Assembly: GCF_011045035.1 (NCBI RefSeq)
Contig: NZ_JAALAA010000005.1
Coordinates: forward strand, 124,001 to 188,000
DNA: 64,000 nucleotides
Direction of reading: 5' to 3'
From: Nocardioides turkmenicus
GTDB taxonomy: Bacteria; Actinomycetota; Actinomycetes; Propionibacteriales; Nocardioidaceae
Shown: positions 18,939-27,754 of the stretch, piece after piece
Position numbering within the stretch: the first letter of the stretch is position 1
How the letters are laid out: each line of letters starts with the position of its first letter
Position numbers and translations under genes: made by a program
Notes under the pieces: model-generated
Databases searched by the model: none
Seen by the model: the letters and a program-made list of their open reading frames with translations, nothing else
What the model was told of the DNA's origin: nothing

Positions 18939-20144
18939 ATGCGTCATTCACTCGCAGGCAGGGCCGAGACCTCCATGCAGGCCCGGCTGCTCGCCCAGCT
19001 CCGTGACGAGGGCCCACTGTCGCGAGTGCAGCTCGCCGACCGGCTGAACGTCTCCCGCACCACGATCGCGGCCGAGGTGGGCCGGCTCACCGAGCTGGGC
19101 ATGGCCCACGAGGTGGGGCCGGCGGCCTCTCGGGGCGGCCGGCGCTCGACCCTGGTCGACCTCGCACCCGACATCCGGTTCGTCGGCATCTCCATCGGCG
19201 CCACCAGCATGTCGGTCGGTCTCACCGACGGGCGGCTGTCGGTGATCGGCACCCGCACCCGCGCCTGCGACATCCGCAGCGGCCCGGAGAAGGTGCTCGC
19301 GACCGCGCTCGACGAGGTCCGCGCGCTCCTGGACGAGCACGGCGTCAGCGAGCCGATGGGCGCGGGGGTCGGCGTACCCGGACCGGTGGACTTCCATCGT
19401 GGCGTGTCGGTGTCGCCGCCGATCATGCCGGGCTGGGACGGCTACCCGGTGCGCGATGCGGTCGCCCGGGAGCTGGGCTGCCCGGTCGTGCTCGACAACG
19501 ACGTGAACGTGCTCGCGGCGGGGGAGCAGCACGCCGGCGTCGCCCGGACCGCCCGCGACTTCCTCTACGTCAAGATCGGCACCGGCATCGGCTGCGGGAT
19601 CGTCGTCGACGGGGAGCTCTACCGTGGTGTCGACGGCTGCGCCGGCGACATCGGCCACATCCGGGTCGAGGACTTCGGCCCCACCTGCGCCTGCGGCAAC
19701 ACCGGCTGCCTGGAGGCGTTCTCCGGGGGAGCGGCGCTCGCCCGCGAGGCGCTCGCCGCGGCCCGCTCCGGGCGCTCTCCGGTGCTGGCCGAGCTGCTCG
19801 CGGAGAAGGGTGAGCTGAGCGCCGAGGACATCGCCGTCGCGGTGGCGCGCGGCGACGCCCAGGCGGTGCAGCTCATCCGGGAGAGCGGCCACCGCATCGG
19901 CCAGGTGCTCGCCAGCCTGGTCTCGTTCTTCAACCCCGGCCTCATCGTGATCGGCGGCCGGGTCAGCAAGCTGGGCCATGGGCTGCTCGCCGAGATCCGC
20001 AGCGTGACCTACCGCCGCTCGCTGCCGCTGGCCACCGGTAACCTTCCGATCGTGCTCAGCGAGCTGGGCGACGAGGGCGGGGTCATCGGTGCCGCGCATC
20101 TGATCAGCGCCTCGGTGTACGCGCCCAGCAGCGGAGAGGTGTAG
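18939..20144 (+). CDS. ROK family transcriptional regulator
   Basis: A 401-aa ROK protein. An N-terminal winged helix-turn-helix (residues ~12-65, including LSRVQLADRLNVSRTTIAAEVGRL) is joined to a sugar-kinase-like ROK domain. The domain shows GVGVPGPVDF, the phosphate loop KIGTGIGCGI and the zinc-binding motif CACGNTGCLE. Such proteins repress or activate sugar-utilisation genes in response to a sugar ligand. It lies 155 bp upstream of the co-directional secreted dehydrogenase-like gene, whose promoter region contains an inverted repeat it might bind. It is distinct from the second ROK gene at 22661. The ligand is not inferable. Confidence 0.93.
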   Translation: MRHSLAGRAETSMQARLLAQLRDEGPLSRVQLADRLNVSRTTIAAEVGRLTELGMAHEVGPAASRGGRRSTLVDLAPDIRFVGISIGATSMSVGLTDGRLSVIGTRTRACDIRSGPEKVLATALDEVRALLDEHGVSEPMGAGVGVPGPVDFHRGVSVSPPIMPGWDGYPVRDAVARELGCPVVLDNDVNVLAAGEQHAGVARTARDFLYVKIGTGIGCGIVVDGELYRGVDGCAGDIGHIRVEDFGPTCACGNTGCLEAFSGGAALAREALAAARSGRSPVLAELLAEKGELSAEDIAVAVARGDAQAVQLIRESGHRIGQVLASLVSFFNPGLIVIGGRVSKLGHGLLAEIRSVTYRRSLPLATGNLPIVLSELGDEGGVIGAAHLISASVYAPSSGEV

Positions 20145-20184
20145 ACCCGCCGTCAGACCGCTCCAAAAGCCCTTCATCGTCCCA

Positions 20185-20209
20185 TCTTTCGAAATCTTCC
20201 TGCGAAAGA
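20185..20209. promoter_or_regulatory. Inverted repeat TCTTTCG-n11-CGAAAGA, possible operator
   Basis: Perfect 7-bp arms at 20185-20191 and 20203-20209 with an 11-bp spacer, upstream of the -35 at 20221. Position and symmetry suit a dimeric regulator, and the ROK protein encoded immediately upstream is the obvious candidate. This is inference only. Confidence 0.45.
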
Positions 20210-20220
20210 ACGCAAGTCGC

Positions 20221-20250
20221 TTGACGTGACTGGCGTCACATCGCTACGTT
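20221..20250 (+). promoter_or_regulatory. Sigma-70-type promoter with embedded CRP/GlxR-like site
   Basis: TTGACG (20221-20226) and TACGTT (20245-20250) are separated by 18 bp. CGTGA-n6-TCACA at 20225-20240 lies between and over them and differs from the CRP/GlxR consensus TGTGA-n6-TCACA by one base. The transcript would run into the dehydrogenase-like gene at 20300. Confidence 0.55.
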
Positions 20251-20299
20251 CGCGGACGATCTCGCTCCCCTCCACGACAGCGAGAGAAGGAGATGGACC

Positions 20300-22429
20300 G
20301 TGCGCAGATTCACCCTCTGGAGCGTCGCCACGACCGTGGTCTCAGGCCTCCTGGTTCTCCCACTCACGACGTCAGCGGACGCGGCCCCCACGGCCGACCC
20401 GCCACCGGACACCGACTTCGAGAAGGTGACCCTCAACGACCGCCCCGGCGAGCCGATGGACCTCGCGGTCCTGCCCAACGGGGACGTCCTCCACACCACT
20501 CGGGCCGGCAAGGTCTGGCTCAGTGACGCCGACACCGGCGTCAACAGCATCGCCGCAGAGTTCGACGTCTACCAGCACGACGAGGAGGGTCTGCAGAGCA
20601 TCGCTCTGGACCCCGGATACAACGGCCGCACCAACAAGTGGGTCTACGTCTACTACTCGCCCCCGATGAACACCCCTGTCGACGACCCGGCCACGCCGGA
20701 CGTCAACGAGGGCGACGCCCCGGAGTTCGGCACGCCTGCAGATTTCGAGCCGTTCAAGGGCGCGATCCGTCTCTCCCGCTATCAGTACTCGGGCGGGAAG
20801 ATCGACCTGTCCACGGAACAACAGATCATCGACGTACCCGTGGACCGCGGGCGCTGCTGCCACGTCGGCGGCGACATCGTCTTCGACTCCGCGGGCAACC
20901 TGATCCTCGCCACCGGCGACGACACCGACCCGTTCCAGTCCGACGGCTACGCTCCGCTCGACGACCGGGAGAACCGCAGCCCCGCCTTCGACGCGCGGCG
21001 TACGTCGGCCAACACCGACGACCTGCGCGGCAAGCTCCTGCGGATCAAGCCGAAGGCCGGCGGTGGCTACACCATCCCTGCCGGGAACCTGTTCGCGCCG
21101 GGCACCGACAAGACCCGCCCGGAGATCTACGCGATGGGTCTGCGCAACCCGTTCCGGATCGAGATCGACCCGCAGACCGACCGCATCTACGTGGCCGACT
21201 ACTCGCCCGACGCCTCGGCGGCGAACCCGGAGCGTGGCCCGTCCGGCCAGGGCAAGTGGACGGTCGTCACCGAGCCGGCCAACTACGGCTGGCCGCTGTG
21301 CGCGACCGCTGAGATGCCCTACCGCGACTACGACTTCGGGACCGGGGTCTCCGGTCCGGCCTTCGACTGCGATGCGCCCGTCAACGACTCGCGGCACAAC
21401 ACCGGCCTGACCCAGCTCCCGCCGGTGACGCAGCCGACCGTCTGGTACACCTACGGCCAGTCCGAGCAGTTCCCCGAGCTGGGCACCGGCGGCATCGCCC
21501 CGATGGCCGGCCCGGCGTACGACTTCCAGAAGTCGACGACGAAGGACCCGCTCTCCGGGGCCTGGCCGGAGTACTACGACGGCGTCCCGCTGTTCGCCGA
21601 GTGGGGCCGGGACTACATCAAGGGCATGCGTCTCGACGCGGACGGCGAGCTCACCGGCATCGAGTCGGTGCTCTCCACCTTCGCCACGGACAACGTGATG
21701 GACCTGGAGTTCGGCAAGGACGGCTCGCTCTACATGCTCGAGTACGGTGACGGGTTCTTCAGCGAGAACGAGGAGGCCCAGGTCTCCCGGATCGACTACA
21801 TCGCCCGCACCGGCAACCACAGCCCGAAGCCGGTCATCAGCGCCGACAAGACCGCCGGCCAGCCGCCGCTGACCGTCGCCTTCGACAGCGCCGGGACGAC
21901 CGACCCCGACGGCGACAAGCTCGTCTACCAGTGGGACTTCGACGGTGACGGCACGTTCGACGCCACCGGGAAGACCGCCACCCACACCTATGCCGAGCCG
22001 GGTGCCTACCGCGCGACCCTGACCGTCACGGACAAGGGCGGCGCGGGGCGCGGCAAGCACGCCTCGGCGGACGTGGACGTGATCGTCGGCAACGACGTGC
22101 CCGTGGTGACCCTGACGACCAGCCCGGCGCCCGGCGAGGCGTTCCACTTCGGCGACACCGTGCAGTTCCAGGTCGAGGTGTCCGACGACCAGCCGGTCGA
22201 CTGCGACCGGGTCTCGGTGACGTACGTCCTGGGTCATGACGAGCACGGCCACCCGCAGACCACGGCGAACGGGTGCAGCGGCTCGATCGTGACGACCGTC
22301 CCCGGCGGCCACGACCCCGGGCAGGACGACCTGAACGCGGTCTTCGTGGCGGAGTACACCGACCCCGGTGAGGGCGACATCCCGGCGCTCACCGGCACGG
22401 ACGAGGTGGTGATCGCGCCCAGCAAGTGA
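20300..22429 (+). CDS. Secreted glucose/sorbosone dehydrogenase-like protein with PKD domain
   Basis: A 709-aa exported protein starting at a GTG, with a signal peptide of about 28 residues (hydrophobic SVATTVVSGLLVLPL, then DAAP). Residues ~40-510 form a beta-propeller of the glucose/sorbosone dehydrogenase type (NGDVLHTTRAGKVW, EEGLQSIALDP, HVGGDIVFD, EIYAMGLRNPFRI, ANYGWP). Members use PQQ or bind sugars, but cofactor use cannot be confirmed. A PKD domain follows at ~515-600 (GTTDPDGDKLVYQWDFDGDG), then a C-terminal beta domain. It probably acts on an extracellular carbohydrate. It has its own promoter with a CRP-like site and ends at a strong terminator. Confidence 0.9.
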   Translation: MRRFTLWSVATTVVSGLLVLPLTTSADAAPTADPPPDTDFEKVTLNDRPGEPMDLAVLPNGDVLHTTRAGKVWLSDADTGVNSIAAEFDVYQHDEEGLQSIALDPGYNGRTNKWVYVYYSPPMNTPVDDPATPDVNEGDAPEFGTPADFEPFKGAIRLSRYQYSGGKIDLSTEQQIIDVPVDRGRCCHVGGDIVFDSAGNLILATGDDTDPFQSDGYAPLDDRENRSPAFDARRTSANTDDLRGKLLRIKPKAGGGYTIPAGNLFAPGTDKTRPEIYAMGLRNPFRIEIDPQTDRIYVADYSPDASAANPERGPSGQGKWTVVTEPANYGWPLCATAEMPYRDYDFGTGVSGPAFDCDAPVNDSRHNTGLTQLPPVTQPTVWYTYGQSEQFPELGTGGIAPMAGPAYDFQKSTTKDPLSGAWPEYYDGVPLFAEWGRDYIKGMRLDADGELTGIESVLSTFATDNVMDLEFGKDGSLYMLEYGDGFFSENEEAQVSRIDYIARTGNHSPKPVISADKTAGQPPLTVAFDSAGTTDPDGDKLVYQWDFDGDGTFDATGKTATHTYAEPGAYRATLTVTDKGGAGRGKHASADVDVIVGNDVPVVTLTTSPAPGEAFHFGDTVQFQVEVSDDQPVDCDRVSVTYVLGHDEHGHPQTTANGCSGSIVTTVPGGHDPGQDDLNAVFVAEYTDPGEGDIPALTGTDEVVIAPSK

Positions 22430-22453
22430 CGCCTGACTGATCGACCTGAAGGG

Positions 22454-22486
22454 GCACCCGGCCGTCAGTGGCCGGGTGCTCTTTTC
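22454..22486 (+). terminator. Rho-independent terminator after the dehydrogenase-like gene
   Basis: A perfect 10-bp stem GCACCCGGCC (22454-22463) / GGCCGGGTGC (22470-22479) with a 6-nt loop, followed by TCTTTTC. It lies 25 bp after the stop codon and separates this gene from the ROK/ABC operon. Confidence 0.88.
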
Positions 22487-22490
22487 AGTT

Positions 22491-22532
22491 ACTTTGTCCA
22501 ACAACTTTTCAAAGTCCAACAGAAACTTTTCA
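22491..22532. repeat. AT-rich direct repeats upstream of the ROK/ABC operon
   Basis: GTCCAACAACTTTTCA (22496-22511) recurs with a 3-nt insertion at 22514-22532, and ACTTTG/CAAAGT (22491-22496, 22510-22515) makes an overlapping inverted repeat. The block is clearly AT-rich for this genome and sits just upstream of the promoter at 22551, so it may be an operator for the ROK regulator encoded downstream. Confidence 0.45.
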
Positions 22533-22550
22533 GAAACCGTCAAGAAAGGG

Positions 22551-22579
22551 TTGTACAACGTGAGCCGGGTCACTAGTTT
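22551..22579 (+). promoter_or_regulatory. Promoter of the ROK/ABC/ebo-like operon
   Basis: TTGTAC (22551-22556) and TAGTTT (22574-22579) with a 17-bp spacer, about 80 bp before the chosen start of the ROK gene. It follows the AT-rich repeats and precedes a perfect CRP-type palindrome. Confidence 0.55.
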
Positions 22580-22598
22580 GTCTCTCGGCCACGGAATT

Positions 22599-22616
22599 CT
22601 GTGACTGCTATCACAG
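22599..22616. promoter_or_regulatory. Perfect CRP/GlxR-type binding site
   Basis: CTGTGA-CTGCTA-TCACAG, a perfect match to the TGTGA-n6-TCACA consensus of actinobacterial CRP/GlxR proteins, extended by one further pairing base on each side. It lies about 20 bp downstream of the -10 at 22574-22579, a position that would favour repression, unless another promoter is used. Confidence 0.65.
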
Positions 22617-22660
22617 GCTGTGGCCGCTGCATGACCCCACGACCCGGACAGGAGGCGACC

Positions 22661-23941
22661 GTGCGCGACGCAGACATCACCGTGCGGGTCTCCGCCACCG
22701 CCGACCCGGCTGCCGTGCGCTCCGCGCGCCTGGGTCTGCTGCTCCGGTCGCTGCGCGACCGCGGTCCGCGCTCACGGGGTCGGCTGGCCGAGGAGACCGG
22801 CCTGACCCGTACGGTCGCGACGGGGCTGGTCGACGAGCTCGTCGAGCTCGGCCTGGTCTTCTGCGAGGACGCCGACCGCCGTGGCGCGGGGCGCCCCGGG
22901 GTGCAGGTCCGACTCGTCGGCGGTGCCGTGTGCGGGGTGGGCGCCGAGGTCAACGTCGACCACCTCGCCGTCGTCGCCGTCGACCTGGCCGGGACCGTGA
23001 TCGCCGAGGCCCGCCGCGGCATCGACGGCCGCAACCTCCCGGCGGAGGGTGTGCTGGCCGAGCTCGCCGACCTGATCACCGACGCCCTCGCCGAAGCACG
23101 GACGGCCGGCACCACCGTCGCCGCCATCACCGTCGGTGTCGCCGGCCTCGTCGACACCGCCACCCAGCGGGTCACGCTCGCCCCCAACCTCGGCTGGCGC
23201 GACATCGACGTCGCCGAGGACGTACGCCACCGGCTGGCCGCCACGGCCGGGCTGCTGGGCCCGGTGCCGCCGGTACGGGTGGCCAACGAGGCCACCCTCG
23301 CGGCCACCGCCGAGCTCGACCCCGCCGACGCCGACCGTGCCGACATGGTGGTGCTCTACGGCGAGGTCGGCCTGGGCGGCGCGATCGTCAGCGGTGGCCG
23401 GGTGGCCATGGGCCGCCACGGCTGGGCCGGGGAGATCGGACACCTCCAGGTCGACCCGCGCGGTCGCCGCTGCGGCTGCGGTCGCACCGGCTGCTGGGAG
23501 ACCGTGGTGGGCCTCCGGGCGCTGCTCGAGTCGGCCACCGATCCCGACGACCCCATCCGTGACCCCGCGCTGACCCTCGAGGAGCGGCTCGCCACCCTGG
23601 TCGAGCGCGCCCGGCTCGCCGACGGCCGCACCCTGGCCGCGCTCGACGAGGTCGGCACCTGGCTCGGCACCGGCGCCGCCGTGCTGGTCAACGCGCTCAA
23701 CCCCGGCACCGTCGTGCTCAGCGGCTACTACGCCGCGCTCGGCGAGTGGCTGCGTCCTGCCGTCGAGGCCCGGCTCGCCGCCGACGTCCTCGCGCCGCGG
23801 GCCGGCGGCACCCGGGTCGCCGTCTCCGCCTTCGGCCCCACCGCCGCGGTCCGCGGCGGCGCACTGGTCTCCCTGGAGCCGGTGCTCTCCGACCCCACCG
23901 TCCTCGCCGACCTGCCCGAACTGCACGGAGGAACTCGATGA
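22661..23941 (+). CDS. ROK family transcriptional regulator, first gene of the sugar operon
   Basis: A ROK-type regulator (426 aa from the GTG at 22661). It has an N-terminal winged helix (RSLRDRGPRSRGRLAEETGL), a ROK domain with ITVGVAGLVD and LYGEVGLGGAIV, and zinc motif CGCGRTGCWE. I choose the GTG at 22661 because aggagg lies 5 nt upstream; an in-frame ATG at 22631 is possible but overlaps no ribosome site. Its stop overlaps the ATPase start as ATGA. It therefore very likely controls its own operon, including the sugar importer, in response to the imported sugar or its phosphate. Confidence 0.92.
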   Translation: MRDADITVRVSATADPAAVRSARLGLLLRSLRDRGPRSRGRLAEETGLTRTVATGLVDELVELGLVFCEDADRRGAGRPGVQVRLVGGAVCGVGAEVNVDHLAVVAVDLAGTVIAEARRGIDGRNLPAEGVLAELADLITDALAEARTAGTTVAAITVGVAGLVDTATQRVTLAPNLGWRDIDVAEDVRHRLAATAGLLGPVPPVRVANEATLAATAELDPADADRADMVVLYGEVGLGGAIVSGGRVAMGRHGWAGEIGHLQVDPRGRRCGCGRTGCWETVVGLRALLESATDPDDPIRDPALTLEERLATLVERARLADGRTLAALDEVGTWLGTGAAVLVNALNPGTVVLSGYYAALGEWLRPAVEARLAADVLAPRAGGTRVAVSAFGPTAAVRGGALVSLEPVLSDPTVLADLPELHGGTR

Positions 23942-25497
23942 CCCAGACCCCGACGCCGTCGCCCGACGGCCCCGCTGCCGGCGCAGGCGGGGGTGACGTG
24001 CTGCTGGAGATGACCGGGATCGTGAAGCGGTTCCCCGGCGTGCTCGCCCTCGGTGGCGTCGACCTCGACGTCCGCGCGGGGGAGGTGCACTGCCTGCTCG
24101 GGCAGAACGGCGCCGGCAAGTCGACCCTGATCAAGGTGCTCTCGGCGGCGTACCAGCCCGACGAGGGGGAGATCCTCTGGGAGGGCGAGCCGGTCCGGCT
24201 GGCCACGCCGGTCGCCGCCATGAAGCTGGGCATCTCGACGATCTACCAGGAGCTCGACCTGGTGCCCGGGCTCACCGTGACCGAGAACATCTTCCTCGGC
24301 CACGAGCTCGCCACGGCCGGGTTCAGCCGCCGCGCCGAGGCGACCCAGCGGGTGCGTACGCTCCTGGAGCGGCTCGGGCACAGCGAGGTCGACCCGAACC
24401 GTCTGGTCGGTGACCTCTCGCCGGCCGGGCAGCAGATCGTCTCGATGGCGCGGGCGCTGTCACACGACACCCGCCTGCTCATCCTCGACGAGCCGTCGGC
24501 GGTCCTGGACCAGGAGGAGGTCGACAACCTCTTCCGGGTGGTCCGCGGCCTCACCGCGGAGGGCGTCGCGATCATCTACATCTCCCACCGCCTCGAGGAG
24601 ATCCGCCAGATCGGCGACCGGATCACGGTCCTCAAGGACGGTCGCACGGTGGCCACCGGCCTCTCGGTCGCGGAGACCCCGACGCGGGAGCTGATCACGC
24701 TGATGACCGGCCGGGAGATCGAGTACGTCTTCCCCGACCGCCCCTCCACGCGGCCCGCTCACGACGCCGCGCCGGTGCTCGAGGCCAGCGGCCTGTCCGG
24801 CGACCGCTTCCGCGACGTCGACCTGCGGGTCCACGCCGGCGAGATCGTCGGGCTGGCGGGCCTGGTCGGCTCCGGCCGCTCGGAGATCCTGGAGACCATC
24901 TACGGTGCCCGCCGCTCGAGCGCGGGCACGGTCACGGTCAACGGCCGCCGGCTGCGCCGTGGCTCGGTCCGCGCCGCGGTCGCCGCCGGGATCGGTCTAG
25001 CCCCCGAGGAGCGGAAGAGCCAGGGGCTGCTGCTCGACCAGGCCGTCTACCGCAACGTGACGGTCTCGTCCCTGAACCGCTTCTCCAAGGGCAGCTTCCT
25101 CGACAGCGGCGCCGAGCGCCGCGCCGCCGAGGAGCTCAGCCGCTCGCTCGACGTACGTCCGGCCGGGGTGGACCGGCCGGTCCGCAACCTGTCGGGCGGC
25201 AACCAGCAGAAGGTCGTGCTCGCCCGGTGGCTGCTGCGCGACTGCAAGGTGCTGCTCCTCGACGAGCCCACCCGGGGCGTCGACGTGGGGGCGCGCACCG
25301 AGATCTACAACCTCGTCCGCCGTCTGGCCGACGAAGGCGTCGCCGTGGTCGTGGTGTCCAGCGAGGTGGAGGAGGTGCTCGGTCTCGCCGACCGGGTCCT
25401 CGTCATCAGCGAGGGCTCCGTCGTCCATGAGGGACCCGCCACCGAGATCGACGAGTCGAAGGTCCTGGACCTCGTGATGGAAGGAGAGGTCGCATGA
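23938..25497 (+). CDS. Sugar ABC transporter ATP-binding protein (RbsA type, two NBDs)
   Basis: Duplicated ABC ATPase of 519 aa of the ribose/xylose/inositol (CUT2) class. NBD1: Walker A GQNGAGKST at residues 55-63, LLILDEPSA Walker B. NBD2: degenerate Walker A GLVGSGRSE, signature LSGGNQQKVVLARWL, Walker B LLLDEPTRGVDVG. The first signature is altered to LSPAGQQ and the second P-loop is degenerate, both usual for this class. The ATG at 23938 has ggagga upstream and overlaps the ROK stop; its own stop overlaps the permease start. It energises uptake of a monosaccharide or polyol with the next two genes. Confidence 0.94.
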   Translation: MTQTPTPSPDGPAAGAGGGDVLLEMTGIVKRFPGVLALGGVDLDVRAGEVHCLLGQNGAGKSTLIKVLSAAYQPDEGEILWEGEPVRLATPVAAMKLGISTIYQELDLVPGLTVTENIFLGHELATAGFSRRAEATQRVRTLLERLGHSEVDPNRLVGDLSPAGQQIVSMARALSHDTRLLILDEPSAVLDQEEVDNLFRVVRGLTAEGVAIIYISHRLEEIRQIGDRITVLKDGRTVATGLSVAETPTRELITLMTGREIEYVFPDRPSTRPAHDAAPVLEASGLSGDRFRDVDLRVHAGEIVGLAGLVGSGRSEILETIYGARRSSAGTVTVNGRRLRRGSVRAAVAAGIGLAPEERKSQGLLLDQAVYRNVTVSSLNRFSKGSFLDSGAERRAAEELSRSLDVRPAGVDRPVRNLSGGNQQKVVLARWLLRDCKVLLLDEPTRGVDVGARTEIYNLVRRLADEGVAVVVVSSEVEEVLGLADRVLVISEGSVVHEGPATEIDESKVLDLVMEGEVA

Positions 25498-26558
25498 GCG
25501 ACACGCCCACAGACGCTGCTGTGACCCCGGCGGACACGGCCCGGGTGGAGAAGGAGGCTGCCGGTAGCGGGACCCGCAGGGCCGATCCGGGTGGTCTCAG
25601 CCGGCTGCTGCAAGGCGGAGCCGGCCACAACCTCGGTCTGGTCCTGGCGCTGGCGTTGCTGGCCCTGGTCGGCGTCCTCTCCGGTGGCGAGCGGTTCGCC
25701 TCGGTCGACAACGTGATGACGATCCTGCGGCTCGCTGCGGTGATCGGCGTGGTCAGCATCGGGATGACGTTCGTCATCACCGGGGGCGGCATCGACCTGT
25801 CGGTGGGTGCCCTGGTCGCGCTCTCCTCGATCTGGTGCACGACCCTGGCCAACCAGGCGATGGCCAACGACGTCCACTGGATCATCATCGTCACCACCGC
25901 CCTCCTGGTCGGCGCGGGAGCCGGCCTGATCAACGGGCTGCTGATCGCGTACGGCGGAGTGGTGCCGTTCATCGCGACGCTGGCGATGATGGCCAGCGCC
26001 CGCGGTCTGGCGGAGATCATCTCCGCCCGCAAGACCCAGATCGTCAGCGTCCCCGGCTTCACCGACGCGTTCTCCCGCGACATCCTCGGGATCTCGGTGC
26101 TGATCTGGATCTTCGCCATCGTGGCCGTGATCGGCTGGGTCCTGCTCAACCGCACCACCTTCGGCCGGCGCACGCTGGCCATCGGTGGCAACCCGGAGGC
26201 CTCGCGCCTGGCCGGCATCAACGTACGCCGCCACACGGTGCTCCTCTACGTGCTCGTCGGGGTCTGCTGCGGGATCGCGGCCGTCATGCTGATCGCCCGG
26301 ACCACCACCGGCAGCGCCACCCACGGTCAGCTCTACGAGCTGGAGGCGATCGCCGCGGTCGTCATCGGCGGCACCCTGCTCTCCGGTGGCCGGGGCACGA
26401 TCGTCGGCACCGTCTTCGGGGTGCTGATCTTCGCGACCCTCACCAACGTGTTCGTGATCAACAACCTCTCGATCTCCGCCCAGGCCTTCACCAAGGGCTT
26501 GATCATCGTCGCCGCCGTGCTGCTGCAGCAGCGGTTCTCACGACGGCCAGGGTCATGA
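25494..26558 (+). CDS. Sugar ABC transporter permease (RbsC type)
   Basis: Integral membrane permease of 354 aa, CUT2 (ribose/xylose/inositol) class. After a ~45-residue cytosolic N-terminus there are eight or more hydrophobic helices. Family motifs are FVITGGGIDLSVGALVALSS, the loop IGGNPEASRLAGINV and EAIAAVVIGGTLLSGG. It forms the channel, presumably as a homodimer, with the ATPase encoded 4 bp upstream and the lipoprotein encoded 69 bp downstream. Only one permease gene is present, as is normal for this class. Confidence 0.94.
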   Translation: MSDTPTDAAVTPADTARVEKEAAGSGTRRADPGGLSRLLQGGAGHNLGLVLALALLALVGVLSGGERFASVDNVMTILRLAAVIGVVSIGMTFVITGGGIDLSVGALVALSSIWCTTLANQAMANDVHWIIIVTTALLVGAGAGLINGLLIAYGGVVPFIATLAMMASARGLAEIISARKTQIVSVPGFTDAFSRDILGISVLIWIFAIVAVIGWVLLNRTTFGRRTLAIGGNPEASRLAGINVRRHTVLLYVLVGVCCGIAAVMLIARTTTGSATHGQLYELEAIAAVVIGGTLLSGGRGTIVGTVFGVLIFATLTNVFVINNLSISAQAFTKGLIIVAAVLLQQRFSRRPGS

Positions 26559-26627
26559 CCGGTACATGTCCTCGACCCTCTCGGACTCGTCTCTCCTCCA
26601 CCTCTCGCACGATCTAGGAGCACCACC

Positions 26628-27665
26628 ATGAAACTGAAGTCCACCGCAAGAATCCTCGTCGCCGGGCTCTCGGTGCTGGCCCTCTCGGCCTGCATCAGCA
26701 ACACCCCGGAGAAGTCCGAGAACGTCGGCGGCACCTCCAACGCCAAGGCCGGCTCCAACGACGAGAAGGGCGACACGGTCGTCATCGGCTTCTCGGCCCC
26801 CGCCGCCGACCACGGCTGGATGGGCGCGATCAGCGAGCAGGCCAAGGCCGCTGCCGAGGCGTACGAGGACGTCGACTTCCGCCTGGCGGAAGGCACCAAC
26901 GAGGTCGGCCTGCAGATCAGCCAGGTCGAGACCTTCATCAACGACAAGGTCGACGCCATCGTGCTGCTGCCCTTCGACGGCGCTGCGTTGACGCCGGTCG
27001 CGCTCAAGGCGATGGAGGCCGGCATCCCGGTCATCAACGTCGACCGTGAGTTCAACGACCCCAACGCCGCCCGCGTCACCGTGCTCGGTGACAACTACGG
27101 CATGGGCGTCTCGGCCGGTGAGTACGTCTGCGAGCAGGCCGACGGCAAGACGGACGCCGTCGTGGCCGAGATCGCCGGCATCGACTCGCTGCCGCTGACC
27201 CAGGACCGCAGCCAGGGCTTCAAGGACGCGCTGGCCAAGTGCGACCTCGACGTCGACAACCGGGTCGCCGCCGACTTCACCGTCGAGGGCGGCGAGAAGG
27301 CGGCCTCCAACCTGCTCCAGGCAGCGCCGAAGATCGACTTCCTGTGGAACCACGACGACGACCAGGGCGTCGGCGTCCTCGCCGCGATCAACAACGCCGG
27401 CCGCGACGAGTTCACGATGATCGGCGGCGCCGGCTCGGCCAACGCGATGCGCGAGATCGAGGCGGACAAGGGCGTCCTCAAGGCGACGGTCATCTACCCG
27501 TCGACCCAGGCCGCCGACGGCATCAAGCTCGCCCGGCTCCTGGCGCAGGACAAGGCGATGTCCGACCTGGTCGAGGTGACCGTGCCGCGCACGATCCAGC
27601 TGGACGCGCCGGTCGTCACCAAGGAGAACGTGGCGGAGTTCCTCCCCACGGCCTTCGAGTCCTGA
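26628..27665 (+). CDS. Sugar-binding lipoprotein of the ABC importer
   Basis: Type I periplasmic-binding-like lipoprotein (345 aa) that captures the sugar outside the membrane. The signal peptide ends in a lipobox LSAC with Cys22 as lipidation site. The mature part has the ribose-binding-protein pattern: VVIGFSAPAADHGWMGAI, QVETFINDKVDAIVLLPFD, MEAGIPVINVDREF. The ligand is probably a pentose, hexose or inositol; the residues visible do not decide which. An aggag site precedes the ATG. A GC-rich hairpin at 27701 lies 36 bp after the stop. Confidence 0.93.
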   Translation: MKLKSTARILVAGLSVLALSACISNTPEKSENVGGTSNAKAGSNDEKGDTVVIGFSAPAADHGWMGAISEQAKAAAEAYEDVDFRLAEGTNEVGLQISQVETFINDKVDAIVLLPFDGAALTPVALKAMEAGIPVINVDREFNDPNAARVTVLGDNYGMGVSAGEYVCEQADGKTDAVVAEIAGIDSLPLTQDRSQGFKDALAKCDLDVDNRVAADFTVEGGEKAASNLLQAAPKIDFLWNHDDDQGVGVLAAINNAGRDEFTMIGGAGSANAMREIEADKGVLKATVIYPSTQAADGIKLARLLAQDKAMSDLVEVTVPRTIQLDAPVVTKENVAEFLPTAFES

Positions 27666-27700
27666 CCGCCTGACCCAGCCAGACCCAGCCAGACCGCAAG

Positions 27701-27728
27701 GTCGCTCCGCGCTCGGGCGCGGGGCGAC
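27701..27728 (+). terminator. GC hairpin between the binding protein and oxidoreductase genes
   Basis: A 12-bp stem GTCGCTCCGCGC / GCGCGGGGCGAC (one G-U pair) with a TCGG loop and no T-tract. Without a T-run it is more likely an mRNA-stabilising or partial attenuation structure favouring the transporter genes than a full terminator. Confidence 0.45.
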
Positions 27729-27754
27729 ACCACCGAACACAGGATCGAGTTCCG

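Noticed and set aside
27672..27691. Two copies of CCCAGCCAGA
   Set aside because: Only two tandem copies next to a hairpin; no spacer array, so not CRISPR.
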